DNA from: Zooshikella sp050749885
GTDB taxonomy: Bacteria > Pseudomonadota > Gammaproteobacteria > Pseudomonadales > Zooshikellaceae
Direction: 5' to 3'
NCBI RefSeq assembly: GCF_050749885.1
Contig: NZ_JBOIUB010000001.1
Location: 1,054,001-1,118,000, forward strand
DNA: 64,000 bases
Shown: in pieces, positions 1-10,500 of the stretch
Layout of the letters: each line of letters starts with the position of its first letter
Numbering within the stretch: the first letter of the stretch is position 1
Program-made: the position numbers and the translations under genes
Notes under the pieces: generated by a model
Told to the model about the DNA's origin: nothing
Seen by the model: only the letters and a program-made list of their open reading frames with translations
The model's database searches: none

Positions 1-1692
1 GATGATAATAAGTATTCGCGTGAAAAATTATCTGGTGATTTAGAACGTCTACGTTCTTACTATTTAGACCGTGGTTATATCAATTTTAATATTACCTCTA
101 CTCAAGTCTCTATTTCGCCAGATAAAGAAGAGGTCTACATTACAATTAATATTCACGAAGGTGAGAAATATACAATTAAGGATGTAAAACTCGCTGGTGA
201 TATTAAAGTACCTGAGTCAGAGATGCGTAAGCTTATTGTGGTAAAAGAGGGCGATACTTTTTCACGGAAGGCAATTACTAAAACAGAAGAATTTTTAGCT
301 AGACGTTTAGGTAATGATGGTTATACGTTTGCTAACGTAAATACGATTCCACAGCCTCATGATGAAGATAATAGTGTGAGTGTTACCTTTTTCGTAGACC
401 CTGGTAAGCGTGTTTATGTACGGCGAGTGAACTTTATAGGTAATACGAAAACTGAAGACGAAGTATTGCGTCGAGAAATGCGTCAAATGGAAGGTGCTTG
501 GGCATCTACTCATAAAATCGAGCAATCAAAGACCCGCTTAGATAGGCTGGGTTATTTTAAAGAAGTTAATGTTGAAACAACACCTGTACCAGGCACTACC
601 GATCAGATTGATGTGAATTATGGTGTTGAAGAACAGGCTTCTGGTAGTGTTTCAGCCAGTGTTGGATTTTCTCAGGGAAGTGGTTTGATTTTAGGTGGAA
701 ATATCAGCCAGCGTAACTTCTTGGGTACAGGAAACAGGGTTAACTTAGGCCTTAATACCAGTAAGTCCAGAACGTTATACCGCTTTGGCTTTTATGATCC
801 TTATTACACTGTTGATGGTGTTAGTCGTGGTTTTGATGTGTTTTATCGCACCACTGATTATGAGGAAAAAGACATTTCCAACTATTCAACAGATGTATGG
901 GGTGGCAGTATGACATTTGGTTATCCACTGTCAGAAACCTCAAATTTAAGTTTTGGTTTTGGTCTTGATCAAACCGAAGTAAAAACGGGTACTAATACAG
1001 CTAAACAAATTCAAAACTTTATTGATGAAGAAGGTGATAAATACCTTAACTACAAATTCAATATTGGTTGGAATGAGTCCACCTTGAACAGGGGGGTATT
1101 AGCAACTCGTGGTCATTCACAAAGTTTAGGATTAGAGCTGGCGCTTCCTGGCAGTGATCTACAGTTTTATAAAGTGAATTATCGAGGTCAGTTGTTTAAA
1201 CCATTAACTGATAGCTTAACATTACATCTTAAGACGAACTTAGGCTACGGTGATAGTATTGGTAGCACATCTGAAATGCCCTTTATAGAGCACTATTATG
1301 CAGGTGGTTTCGGTTCTGTGCGCGGTTTCAAAGATAATACCCTTGGCCCACGAGCAATACGTAAGGATAATACTGACGACGACCCCATAGGGGGAAATGT
1401 TTTAGTGGAAGGGACTGCAGAAGTTATTTTCCCACTACCTTTTATTCGTGATCAGCGTTCTATACGAAGTGCTGTATTTCTGGATGCGGGTAATGTGTTT
1501 GACACCAGCTGTCGTAGTGATGAAAACAACTGTAGCAATGTAGATCTTGGAGAGCTGCGTTACTCTGCAGGGTTTGGAGTAACCTGGATTACAGGTCTTG
1601 GACCACTGACTTTCAGCTTGGCAAAAGCCTTAAATGCTGATTCAGATGATGAGACTGAAGTGTTCCAATTTGCTCTTGGACAAACCTTCTAA
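1..1692 (+). CDS. bamA: Outer membrane protein assembly factor BamA (5' end missing)
   Basis: The frame is open from base 1, so the gene enters from outside the window and only its last 563 codons are present (the family is about 800 residues). BamA is the outer-membrane core of the BAM complex, which folds beta-barrel proteins. The visible part starts within the POTRA repeats, followed by a 16-strand barrel of the Omp85 family. Key marks are the loop-6 motif GSVRGF (around bases 1312-1330) and a C-terminal phenylalanine after an alternating beta-signal (FQFALGQTF). A methionine at base 223 is internal and is not the start. skp follows after 31 bases, the usual bamA-skp-lpxD arrangement. Identification is secure. 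Confidence 0.97.
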   Translation, partial: DDNKYSREKLSGDLERLRSYYLDRGYINFNITSTQVSISPDKEEVYITINIHEGEKYTIKDVKLAGDIKVPESEMRKLIVVKEGDTFSRKAITKTEEFLARRLGNDGYTFANVNTIPQPHDEDNSVSVTFFVDPGKRVYVRRVNFIGNTKTEDEVLRREMRQMEGAWASTHKIEQSKTRLDRLGYFKEVNVETTPVPGTTDQIDVNYGVEEQASGSVSASVGFSQGSGLILGGNISQRNFLGTGNRVNLGLNTSKSRTLYRFGFYDPYYTVDGVSRGFDVFYRTTDYEEKDISNYSTDVWGGSMTFGYPLSETSNLSFGFGLDQTEVKTGTNTAKQIQNFIDEEGDKYLNYKFNIGWNESTLNRGVLATRGHSQSLGLELALPGSDLQFYKVNYRGQLFKPLTDSLTLHLKTNLGYGDSIGSTSEMPFIEHYYAGGFGSVRGFKDNTLGPRAIRKDNTDDDPIGGNVLVEGTAEVIFPLPFIRDQRSIRSAVFLDAGNVFDTSCRSDENNCSNVDLGELRYSAGFGVTWITGLGPLTFSLAKALNADSDDETEVFQFALGQTF

Positions 1693-1723
1693 AAGCGTTT
1701 GAAGCGAATTTATAGGAGATGTG

Positions 1724-2236
1724 ATGTTGTCTAGTAAGCTGGGTAAAATTATAGGTATTAGCCTTGCGCTTTTGGTCGCTCCTTTGGCTTCTGCTGAAAT
1801 GAAAATTGCCGTTATTAATTATCAAAAGGCAATGTTGGAGTCTGATCAAGCAAAACACTATGCAAAACAAGCCGAAGCAAAATTCGGTGGTAAAGTGAAA
1901 ACATTGCGTGCACTTGAAGCAGATGCAAAGTCATTGAATCAAAAGTTGCAAAAAGATGGATCTGCAATGAGTGATTCTGAGCGTACAAAGCTTCAACTTC
2001 AATTAAAGCGCAAAGCTGAAGATTTTCAGGTGCAATCTAAAGAATTGCAGATTGAAAAAAATAAAGCAGATCGTGAACAAATCAAAAGCTTAAAGCCAAA
2101 ACTGGACTCTGCTATTGCTCAGGTGGCTAAAGCAGGTGGTTACGAAATTGTATTAGAGAAATCCGCAGCTTACTATGTTGACGCAAAACATGATATAACC
2201 AATAAAGTTATACTCAAGTTAAATCAAATGCGTTAA
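1724..2236 (+). CDS. skp: Periplasmic chaperone Skp/OmpH
   Basis: A 170-residue exported protein with an N-terminal signal peptide ending near the PLASA motif, then a small beta core (MKIAVINYQKA) and a long charged, lysine- and glutamine-rich helical hairpin. This is the jellyfish-shaped trimeric Skp fold that carries unfolded outer-membrane proteins to BAM. The position between bamA and lpxD supports this. ATG at 1724 is preferred over the GTG at 1721 because AGGAG (1714-1718) then sits 5 bases upstream. Length matches the family (about 160-170 residues). Confidence 0.93.
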   Translation: MLSSKLGKIIGISLALLVAPLASAEMKIAVINYQKAMLESDQAKHYAKQAEAKFGGKVKTLRALEADAKSLNQKLQKDGSAMSDSERTKLQLQLKRKAEDFQVQSKELQIEKNKADREQIKSLKPKLDSAIAQVAKAGGYEIVLEKSAAYYVDAKHDITNKVILKLNQMR

Positions 2237-2253
2237 TTCTATAGTAGGGTTTC

Positions 2254-3285
2254 ATGAAAGTTGCTTCAGCTTATACACTTAAGCAGGTGGCTGAGTATCT
2301 TCAAGCTGATTTAATCGGAGATGCTCAGTTAATATTGACAGGGTTGGCTACACTGCAAGATGCTACGCCAAAAGATTTATCTTTTTTGGCTAATCCGGCC
2401 TACCGAAAATACCTTGCTACATCAAAAGCTGGAGCAGTTATTTTGAACCCTGACATGGCGGCACAATTTTCAGGTAATGTAATTGTTGTCGCCAATCCTT
2501 ACCTTGCATATGCTAAGATTTCCCACCTTTTTGATTCAAGTCGACAGTTTGAGACGGGTATTCACCCTTCAGCTGTAGTACATCATACCGTTGAGTTAGC
2601 TGACTCTGTTTATATAGGTCCTAATGTTGTTATAGAATCAGGCGTTACCATTGGTGAACACGCTGTTATTGAGTCTGGCTCAGTGGTGGGGCGTGATAGT
2701 TTAATTGGTGCTTATACACATATATCGCGTAATGTCACTATTTGTTACGGAGTAACCGTTGGCGAACGCGTTATAATTCACAGTGGAGCTGTGATTGGGG
2801 CTGATGGATTTGGCTTTGCACCTGAACAACACCAGTGGCAGAAAATTGCACAGTTAGGTAGTGTCATCATAGGTGATGATGTTGAAATTGGTGCAAATAC
2901 AGCGATTGATCGTGGAGCTTTAAGTGATACGATTATTGGTAATGGTGTGAAGCTGGATAACCTTATTCAGATTGCTCACAATGTAGTAATTGGTGAAAAT
3001 ACTGCAATTGCTGGTTGTGTGGGTATTTCTGGAAGTACAACCGTTGGAAAAAACTGTACAATAGCTGGGGGTTCTGGCTTAGCCGGCCACCTGAAAATCA
3101 CTGATAATGTGCACATTACAGCAATGACTCTGGTAACTAAGTCTATTGACCAGCCAGGGACATACTCCTCTGGAGCAGGCACAAGCATGCCTGCTGCACA
3201 GTGGAAAAAGCAGGTAGTACGTATTCGTCAGCTTGATGAGCTGGCTAAGCGCATTCACCAGCTTGAAAAACGTAATGAACACTAA
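2254..3285 (+). CDS. lpxD: UDP-3-O-acylglucosamine N-acyltransferase LpxD
   Basis: 343 residues, third step of lipid A synthesis: N-acylation of UDP-3-O-acyl-glucosamine from acyl-ACP in the cytoplasm. The N-terminal uridine-binding domain (about residues 1-100, with DLSFLANPAYRKYL) is followed by hexapeptide repeats (about 105-310, many IG/V..A units) that fold as a left-handed beta helix. The catalytic histidine lies in QIAHNV (H242). A C-terminal helix closes the trimer. It is flanked by skp and fabZ as in most gammaproteobacteria. The E. coli protein is 341 residues. Confidence 0.96.
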   Translation: MKVASAYTLKQVAEYLQADLIGDAQLILTGLATLQDATPKDLSFLANPAYRKYLATSKAGAVILNPDMAAQFSGNVIVVANPYLAYAKISHLFDSSRQFETGIHPSAVVHHTVELADSVYIGPNVVIESGVTIGEHAVIESGSVVGRDSLIGAYTHISRNVTICYGVTVGERVIIHSGAVIGADGFGFAPEQHQWQKIAQLGSVIIGDDVEIGANTAIDRGALSDTIIGNGVKLDNLIQIAHNVVIGENTAIAGCVGISGSTTVGKNCTIAGGSGLAGHLKITDNVHITAMTLVTKSIDQPGTYSSGAGTSMPAAQWKKQVVRIRQLDELAKRIHQLEKRNEH

Positions 3286-3370
3286 CGGTTAGTGGTGTAA
3301 TCCTCATTAAAGGTTTTGCCCCAGTCGTCACTAGCATTACCTCGTTATTAGAAACAGGCGAAATCAAAGC

Positions 3371-3817
3371 ATGATGAATATTCAAGAGATTAAAGCGTAT
3401 CTCCCGCAACGTTATCCCTTTTTGTTGGTTGATCGAGTTGTAGAGCTGGATCTGGAAGCCAACACAATCTCTTGTTACAAAAATGTCAGTGTTAACGAAG
3501 AGTTTTTTAATGGTCACTTTCCTGAGCATCCTATCATGCCTGGCGTATTGATCATTGAAGCGATGGCTCAAGCTGCAGGGATTTTAGGTTTTAAAATGAG
3601 TGGAAAGCAGCCTGAAGATAATCATGTGTATTATTTTGCAGGTGCTGACAAAGTACGTTTTAAACAGCCTGTTGTGCCAGGTGATAGACTCCAGCTTAAT
3701 GCTTCATTTGTAATGGAAAAACGTGGAATCTGGAAGTTTTCTTGTCAGGCACTGGTTGATGGTAAATTAGCCAGCTCAGCAGAAATTCTATGTGCTAAGA
3801 AGGAATTACTACCTTGA
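3371..3817 (+). CDS. fabZ: (3R)-hydroxyacyl-ACP dehydratase FabZ
   Basis: 148-residue hot-dog fold dehydratase of fatty acid synthesis. It dehydrates beta-hydroxyacyl-ACP and competes with LpxA/LpxD for hydroxymyristoyl-ACP. The active site is visible as NGHFPEHPIMPG (His49) and IIEAMAQ (Glu63). The N-terminal LPQRYPFLLVDRV motif is typical. Two adjacent ATGs (3371, 3374) could start it and neither has a strong ribosome site. The stop overlaps the lpxA start by 4 bases (TTGA, 3814-3817). Confidence 0.96.
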   Translation: MMNIQEIKAYLPQRYPFLLVDRVVELDLEANTISCYKNVSVNEEFFNGHFPEHPIMPGVLIIEAMAQAAGILGFKMSGKQPEDNHVYYFAGADKVRFKQPVVPGDRLQLNASFVMEKRGIWKFSCQALVDGKLASSAEILCAKKELLP

Positions 3818-4584
3818 TTGATCCGCGGGCTATCATAGATCCAAGTGCAAAACTGGCTGCAGATGTAGAGATTGGCCCATGGACATATGTAGGGCCGAAT
3901 GTTGAAATTGATAGCGGTACAGTCGTTCACTCTCATGTGGTGCTAAAAGGCCCAATGCAAATTGGAAAAAATAACAGAATTTTCCAGTTTGCATCTGTTG
4001 GTGAGGATTGTCAGGATAAAAAATATAAAGGTGAGCCAACTCGGTTAGAAATTGGTGATAATAATATTATTCGTGAAGGTTGCACTATTCATCGTGGTAC
4101 CATCCAAGATAATGGTGTCACGAAAATAGGTAATAACAACTTACTTATGGCTTATGTTCATATAGGACATGATTGTATTTTGACCAATGATATTATTATG
4201 GCTAATAATGCCGCTATTGCAGGGCATGTCTATATTGGGGAAAGCGTTATTTTAGGGGGCTACTCAACGGTTCACCAGTTTTGCCAGGTTGGGGCCTTCA
4301 GTATGAGTGCAGCTCATACTGCTGTATTTAAAGATATTCCTGCATTTGTTACGGTGAGTGGTAACCCTGCTGCAGCCCATGGTATGAACTATGAAGGTAT
4401 GCGTAGACGGGGTTATTCAGCTGAGCTGATCAATGTGCTAAGGCGTTGTTATAAAATTATTTATCGTCAAGGGTTGACCTTAAAAGGTGCCATTACCGAG
4501 CTTGAGCAATGGTCAAGCGAATATGATGAAGTACAACGTTTAATTGACTCACTCCTGTCTTCTAATCGGGGTATAACCCGCTAG
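3814..4584 (+). CDS. lpxA: UDP-N-acetylglucosamine acyltransferase LpxA (TTG start)
   Basis: 256 residues; first committed step of lipid A synthesis, O-acylation of UDP-GlcNAc from hydroxyacyl-ACP. Hexapeptide repeats run from the N-terminus to about residue 185, then a helical C-terminal domain. The catalytic histidine is H119 in HIGHDC, matching H125 of the slightly longer E. coli enzyme. The start is TTG at 3814, overlapping the fabZ stop as TTGA; AAGGA at 3800-3804 lies 9 bases upstream. The first codons (IDPRAIIDPSAKL) match the family start, so the rare start codon looks real and implies translational coupling to fabZ. Confidence 0.96.
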   Translation: MIDPRAIIDPSAKLAADVEIGPWTYVGPNVEIDSGTVVHSHVVLKGPMQIGKNNRIFQFASVGEDCQDKKYKGEPTRLEIGDNNIIREGCTIHRGTIQDNGVTKIGNNNLLMAYVHIGHDCILTNDIIMANNAAIAGHVYIGESVILGGYSTVHQFCQVGAFSMSAAHTAVFKDIPAFVTVSGNPAAAHGMNYEGMRRRGYSAELINVLRRCYKIIYRQGLTLKGAITELEQWSSEYDEVQRLIDSLLSSNRGITR

Positions 4585-4592
4585 CTAGTATC

Positions 4593-5732
4593 ATGACCTC
4601 AAACAAAAAGATAAGAATAGCCATTGTTGCTGGTGAGGCATCAGGCGATTTGCTAGGTGCTGGCTTAATTAAGTCATTGCAGAAACGATTTCCTTATGCA
4701 ACATTTGAGGGTATTGGTGGCCCTCGCATGTTAGCGCTTGGGTTTAAATCCTTTGAGTCGATGGAGCGTTTGGCCGTCATGGGGCTGACTGAAGTTTTAG
4801 GTCGAGTCCCTGAGCTTTTACGATTAAGGCGTCGATTAGTTGAATACTGGCAGCAACATCCACCAACAGTGTTTATTGGGATCGATGCGCCCGACTTTAA
4901 TTTAGGTTTAGAAAAAAAGTTAAAGTGCTCCGGAATAACAACAGTGCACTACGTAAGTCCTACTATTTGGGCATGGCGTCAGAAAAGAGTGTTTAATGTG
5001 GCAGAGAGTACTCATCATGTGCTCACTTTATTTCCGTTTGAGGCTGCATTTTACGAAAAGCATAATATTCCTGTTACGTTTGTAGGGCATCCCCTGGCTG
5101 ATGATATCCCTTTGGAAATGAGCCAGCAGGCTGCTCGGGAAAAGTTAGCTGTTGGTAAGCGTCCTACACTAGCGGTGTTACCTGGCAGCCGGCGGAGTGA
5201 GGTTGAGCGGCTGGCTAAATTGTTTATGCACGCTGCTAAGCTTTGTCAACATCAACTCCCAGATTTGCAAATTTTAATTCCGGCAGCGAATAAACACCGT
5301 CTTCAGCAAATACAGGCAATAGCACAGGCTTTTCCTGAGTTATCAACTCACGTTTTTCTAGGACAGGCTCAAGATGTAATGGCGGCAAGTGATGCTATTT
5401 TGCTTGCATCAGGCACTGCGACACTGGAAGCGATGTTGGTAAAAAGGCCCATGGTTGTTGCCTATCGAGTTTCAGGTTTAACGCACTTATTAGTATCTAG
5501 TATGCTAAAAACACCTTATGTTTCGCTACCTAACTTATTAGCTAATAAGTTACTGGTACCTGAGCTATTGCAACAGCAAGCGACATCAACTCACCTTGCT
5601 GTTGAGATTATGAATGCATTTCATCCTAACACGGCCTTTAAATTACACGACACTTTTCGACAAATTCACCAGCAGCTTCGCTGTAATGCAAGTGAGCGGG
5701 CAGCCGATGCCATCACGAAGCTAATTTCATAA
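4593..5732 (+). CDS. lpxB: Lipid-A-disaccharide synthase LpxB
   Basis: 379-residue GT19 glycosyltransferase that condenses lipid X with UDP-diacylglucosamine into the tetraacyl disaccharide at the inner membrane. The start motif AGEASGDLLGAGL, the central FIGIDAPDFNLGLEKKLK and HYVSPTIWAWRQKR, and the C-terminal nucleotide-binding SGTATLEAML are all family hallmarks. It follows lpxA after 8 bases with only a weak ribosome site. Length is normal (E. coli 382). Confidence 0.96.
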   Translation: MTSNKKIRIAIVAGEASGDLLGAGLIKSLQKRFPYATFEGIGGPRMLALGFKSFESMERLAVMGLTEVLGRVPELLRLRRRLVEYWQQHPPTVFIGIDAPDFNLGLEKKLKCSGITTVHYVSPTIWAWRQKRVFNVAESTHHVLTLFPFEAAFYEKHNIPVTFVGHPLADDIPLEMSQQAAREKLAVGKRPTLAVLPGSRRSEVERLAKLFMHAAKLCQHQLPDLQILIPAANKHRLQQIQAIAQAFPELSTHVFLGQAQDVMAASDAILLASGTATLEAMLVKRPMVVAYRVSGLTHLLVSSMLKTPYVSLPNLLANKLLVPELLQQQATSTHLAVEIMNAFHPNTAFKLHDTFRQIHQQLRCNASERAADAITKLIS

Positions 5733-5765
5733 CTCTTACTTAAAATTTTGTTGGTTTTTCAGCGC

Positions 5766-6377
5766 ATGACAATTGAGTTTGGTTACGACTACCTTGCTAA
5801 GCAAGGAATCATTGAAAGTAGGATTGCCGGCGTAGATGAAGTAGGACGAGGTCCTCTTTGTGGTGCTGTGGTTGCGGCTGCAGTCATACTCAATCCAGAA
5901 AAACCAATTGCTGGCTTGAATGACTCTAAAAAGCTGAGTGAGTCAAAACGAGAACAAATAGCTGAGCAAATAAAAACAGAGGCTCTCAGTTGGTGTTTAG
6001 GCAGGGCTGAAGTAGAAGAAATAGATACGATTAATATTTTACATGCTTCAATGTTGGCTATGCAGCGTGCAGTAAATGGCTTATCTGTGGCACCTGAACA
6101 TGTTTTAGTGGACGGTAATCGTTGTCCGCAACTGTTGTGTTCAAGTCAAGCAGTGGTAAAGGGCGATAGTCGTATAATGGAAATAGCTGCAGCTTCTGTA
6201 TTGGCAAAAGTGGCGAGAGATCAGGAAATGCTTGTGCTAGATGAGCAATATCCAGGTTATGGCATAGCTAAACACAAAGGTTATCCCACCAAGTATCACT
6301 TGGAGGCACTACAGTCACTTGGTCCTTCACCGATTCACCGACAGTCTTTTGGACCTGTTAAACGGTTGTTAAGTTAA
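5766..6377 (+). CDS. rnhB: Ribonuclease HII
   Basis: About 203 residues; cleaves the RNA strand of RNA-DNA hybrids and single ribonucleotides in DNA. The DEDD metal site is visible: GVDEVGRGP (D24, E25), then VLVDGNRCP and GDSRIMEIAAAS, which carry the remaining aspartates. ATG at 5766 fits the family N-terminus. A TTG at 5748 in the same frame would add six residues; neither has a clear ribosome site. It is the last gene of the lpx operon here. Confidence 0.95.
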   Translation: MTIEFGYDYLAKQGIIESRIAGVDEVGRGPLCGAVVAAAVILNPEKPIAGLNDSKKLSESKREQIAEQIKTEALSWCLGRAEVEEIDTINILHASMLAMQRAVNGLSVAPEHVLVDGNRCPQLLCSSQAVVKGDSRIMEIAAASVLAKVARDQEMLVLDEQYPGYGIAKHKGYPTKYHLEALQSLGPSPIHRQSFGPVKRLLS

Positions 6378-6436
6378 ATTGCTATTTTTTTGTAGTTTAA
6401 GGCCAGATAACACACTGTTTGAGATTACTAGTAATT

Positions 6437-7318
6437 TTAGGGTGGTGGCGGTTTCAGTGTAGCTTGCCGCTGCCAAAGATTAAGGTATTTATTAAGAAGG
6501 TTTTGTTGCTCTCCTGACTGACGAAACTGGATAACTGTTTTTCTGATAAAGGATTTAAGTTCTGGAGTATTACAGGGAGATCGCTTGGCAATTGTAAAAT
6601 AAAGGCCTTCAGCGTTAACGGGTTTTTGTAGATATTCAATTTTATGTTCTATCGCCATCTCTCGTGCATAGGCTAACCCAGGATATAACTCATAAAGTAC
6701 ATAGTCAGTACGCTCAGCTAAAAGTAGGTTAAATGCTAGTTTTACAGAGCGAACACCATAAATTTGTAAATGTTCTGCAGCAAAACGATCAAATTTTTCG
6801 CCAAAGCTGTTATTAATAAGGGTAGCACCATGCTTGTTTTTAAGGTGCTCCCAAGTGGTAAAAGGAAAATGTTTGCCATGTAGTACAAAAAGTACGCTAG
6901 GGACTTCCAGTAAAGGAGGTTCTATATAATCCATATACTGAAGTCTTTCTGCTGTTTTAAAAGCCCCTGCCAGTAAATCAATATCACCACTTTTGGCAAG
7001 TGCTTGGGCTCGAGACCAGGGGCCAACATAGCGTGCTTTTAAGTTAATTTGCTTGCTCTTTAGAGCTTCAGATAATACTTCAACGGAAAGACCAAGTAGT
7101 GCTTTAGGGTTTTCCCGGTCTCGCCATAAAAGGGGAGGGTATTCTGAGTTGCCACTGGCTGTAAGTGTTTTACATTCTGCAGCAGAAGCAGGTGAGGATG
7201 AAAAATCTAAGGCAACGAAAAACAGAAGAAAAAGCGCTAGCAGCGATTTCTGGCTTCGCTTGATAGGATGTGCTGGCATGCCAATGACAAGCGCATCTTT
7301 CATGAAAGCGGGATCCAT
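6437..7318 (-). CDS. Periplasmic solute-binding protein family 3 (amino-acid-type)
   Basis: 293 residues, minus strand. A positively charged N-terminus and hydrophobic stretch (SLLALFLLFFVAL) end near PASAAE, a signal peptide. The remainder has the family-3 bilobed layout: YPPLLWRD near the start of the mature protein, LGLSVEVLSEAL, then DIDLLAGAFKTAERLQYMDYIEPP, with the second lobe ending in FRQSGEQQNLLNKYL. Its ligand cannot be read from the sequence and no permease or ATPase genes are adjacent, so it may serve as a stand-alone sensor-type binding protein. Three in-frame ATGs (7318, 7303, 7279) are possible starts, none with a good ribosome site. It interrupts rnhB and dnaE and points against them. 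Confidence 0.8.
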   Translation of the reverse strand: MDPAFMKDALVIGMPAHPIKRSQKSLLALFLLFFVALDFSSSPASAAECKTLTASGNSEYPPLLWRDRENPKALLGLSVEVLSEALKSKQINLKARYVGPWSRAQALAKSGDIDLLAGAFKTAERLQYMDYIEPPLLEVPSVLFVLHGKHFPFTTWEHLKNKHGATLINNSFGEKFDRFAAEHLQIYGVRSVKLAFNLLLAERTDYVLYELYPGLAYAREMAIEHKIEYLQKPVNAEGLYFTIAKRSPCNTPELKSFIRKTVIQFRQSGEQQNLLNKYLNLWQRQATLKPPPP

Positions 7319-7541
7319 TATGTGAATTGTTTTATAAGTTATAAGTATTAATCATTCACAGAAGTGATAATCTAAACACACTTCGTAAAAAGATTCGAGG
7401 TTTGATTTTCTTAGCTCTGAGGAAACAGTTTAGGCCATGACAACTGACTGGGTAGGCTTTACAATGCTATCCCCTGAAACCACGGACATATCTAATAATA
7501 TTTCCCCAATTGAATCAACAGTTTAACAGCTTGAATCGCTC

Positions 7542-10500
7542 ATGTCTCATCAGTCGCCACGATTTATACATTTACATGTTCATACAGAATACTCTTTGGT
7601 TGATGGCCTTGTAAGGGTTAAAGAGCTGGTGAAAGCCGCTCAACAGGACCAAATGCCCGCTGTGGCTATGACTGACCAAGTCAACTTATATGCTTTGGTT
7701 AAGTTTTATAAAGCCGCAATGGCTGCAGGCATAAAGCCAATATGTGGTGCAGATATTTGTCTCACCCCATTGGAAGGAAGCTCATCCCCCTCACGTGTTG
7801 TGTTATTAATTATAAATGACGTAGGTTATCGAAATCTGACGGAACTTATTTCGATGGGCTATCAACGGGGACAAGCACATGGTAAACCTGTTGTCGAGCG
7901 TGAGTGGCTTGAGCAAAAAGCAGAGGGATTAATTGCGCTATTTAATAAGGACAGTGATGTTGGTCAGTTGTGGTTGTCAGGTCATCAACAGGAAGCTGTA
8001 GATACACTTCAGTATTGGCAGCAGTACTTCTCCAGTCGTCTATATTTGGCTATACAGCGAACAGGGTTACCTAATGATGAAGGTTTTGTTCATGGTGCTG
8101 TGACCCTTGCAGAAAAAACAACGTGTCCATTAGTTGCGACAAATGATGTACGCTTTCTGGTTCAAGATGACTTTGAAGCTCATGAAACCCGAGTGTGTAT
8201 CGGTGAAGGACGTGTGCTTGATGACCCGCGCAGGCCAAGAATTTACAGTGATCAGCAGTACTTTCGAACGCAAGAGGAGATGGTTGAGCTATTTGCCGAT
8301 TTGCCTGAGGCATTAGCAAACTCAGTTGAAATAGCCAAGCGCTGTACACTGAATGTTCGGTTGGGTAAATACTTTCTACCTGAATATCCAATCCCGCAAG
8401 GGATGACAATGGATGAGTTTTTCCGCAAGCAGAGTCTTGATGGACTGGAGCTGCGGCTTGAATTGATACTTGATCCAGAGTCCGATGACTATCAAGCGAG
8501 GCGTAAAACATATCTGGATCGCTTGGAGTTTGAGCTAAATATTATTATCTCAATGGGGTTTCCTGGTTACTTTCTCATTGTGATGGACTTTATTCAGTGG
8601 GCTAAAAATAATGGTGTTCCCGTTGGCCCTGGGCGGGGATCAGGTGCTGGTTCATTAGTGGCTTATGCACTGAAAATTACAGACCTTGATCCATTAGCCT
8701 ACGACTTGCTTTTTGAACGGTTTCTTAACCCTGAGCGGGTGTCCATGCCTGACTTTGACGTTGACTTTTGTATGGATGGCCGAGATCGAGTGATCGATTA
8801 TGTGGCTGATCAGTATGGACGTGATGCCGTTTCGCAGATTATAACCTTTGGTACGATGGCCGCTAAGGCGGTGGTCCGTGATGTGGCTCGGGTACAAGGT
8901 AAGTCATATAGTCTCGCAGATAAACTCTCTAAAATGATTCCCTTTGAAGTGGGTATGACGCTTCGTAAAGCATTTGATCAGGAAGAGCCGCTTAGAGAAT
9001 TTTTAGAAAATGATGAGCAAGGCCAAGAAATCTGGGATATGGCGTTAAAGTTGGAAGGCATTACCCGTAATGTCGGTAAGCATGCGGGAGGGGTGGTTAT
9101 AGCACCCACAAAGTTGACCGACTTTGCACCACTTTATTGCGATGAGCATGGACATGGCTTAGTTACCCAGTTTGATAAGGATGATGTTGAGCAGGCAGGT
9201 CTTGTTAAGTTCGACTTCTTGGGATTAAGAACGCTGACCATTATTAACTGGGCAGTAAATGCTATTAACGTTGAGCGGGCTAAACAGGGAGAGTCTGCCT
9301 TAGATATTATGCAGATTGACCTGGCTGATAAGGACTCATTTCAACTCCTACAACGAGCAGAAACAACGGCAGTTTTTCAGCTTGAGTCTCGAGGAATGAA
9401 GGAGTTAATCAAGCGGCTGCTACCTAGCTGTTTTGAGGATATTATTGCCTTGGTTGCATTGTTCCGGCCTGGGCCCCTTCAATCGGGGATGGTGGATGAT
9501 TTTATTAATCGAAAGCACGGCCGTGCAGCTGTTGAGTATCCCCACCCAGATCTAGAACCCGTTTTATCAAATACCTATGGTGTTATTCTTTACCAAGAGC
9601 AGGTAATGCAAATTGCTCAGGTATTGGCCAAGTACTCACTGGGGCAAGCCGATATGCTCCGCCGAGCAATGGGTAAGAAAAAGCCAGAAGAAATGGCAAA
9701 GCAGCGGGAGATATTTAATAAAGGAGCTTCAGATAATCAAATTCCTGTCGAGCAGGCAACTTATATCTTTGATTTGATGGAAAAATTTGCGGGGTATGGA
9801 TTTAACAAGTCTCACTCTGCAGCCTATGCGCTTGTTTCATTTCAGACTGCCTGGCTAAAGACACATTATCCTGCTCAATTCATGGCCGCTGTGTTATCAG
9901 CAGATATGCACAATACTGACAAGATTGTGACCCTGATAGAAGAGTGTCGCATCATGAAACTAGCCATTGTGCCTCCAGATGTGAATGTCAGTAGTTATCA
10001 GTTTGCTGTGAATGATCAAGGTGAGATTGTTTATGGGTTAGGTGCCATCAAAGGGGTAGGTGAAGGCCCTATTGAGGCTATTGTTGGAGCACGAGGTCAA
10101 GCCGGATTCAAAGATCTTTTTGATTTTTGTCAGCGTGTTGATAGCAAGAAAATTAACAAGCGAGTATTAGAAGCGCTGATTCGTTCAGGGGCACTTGATA
10201 AGCTAGGCCATAACCCCGCCGCTAAAGGACCAGAGCTTGGAAAGGTTCGAGCAGTTTTAGCGGCAAGTACCGAAGAAGCAGTTAAAACAGCTGAGCAGCT
10301 TGTTAAAGGGGCTGATAGTGGGCTTGGTGATTTGTTTGAAGATTTACTCGTCGATGAAAGTGCTGATGTGTATGAAAAGTACCTGGCCGTTACTGAGTGG
10401 TCTGATCATGAACGTTTAAAAGGAGAGAAGGATACATTAGGCTTATATCTGACAGGGCATCCAATAGATAGTTATGAGTCTGAACTTCAGCACTTTATTC

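Noticed and set aside
7053..7325. Open plus-strand frame opposite the N-terminus of the solute-binding protein
   Set aside because: It is antisense to the signal peptide and first domain of a recognisable family-3 protein, lacks a ribosome site and has no family features.
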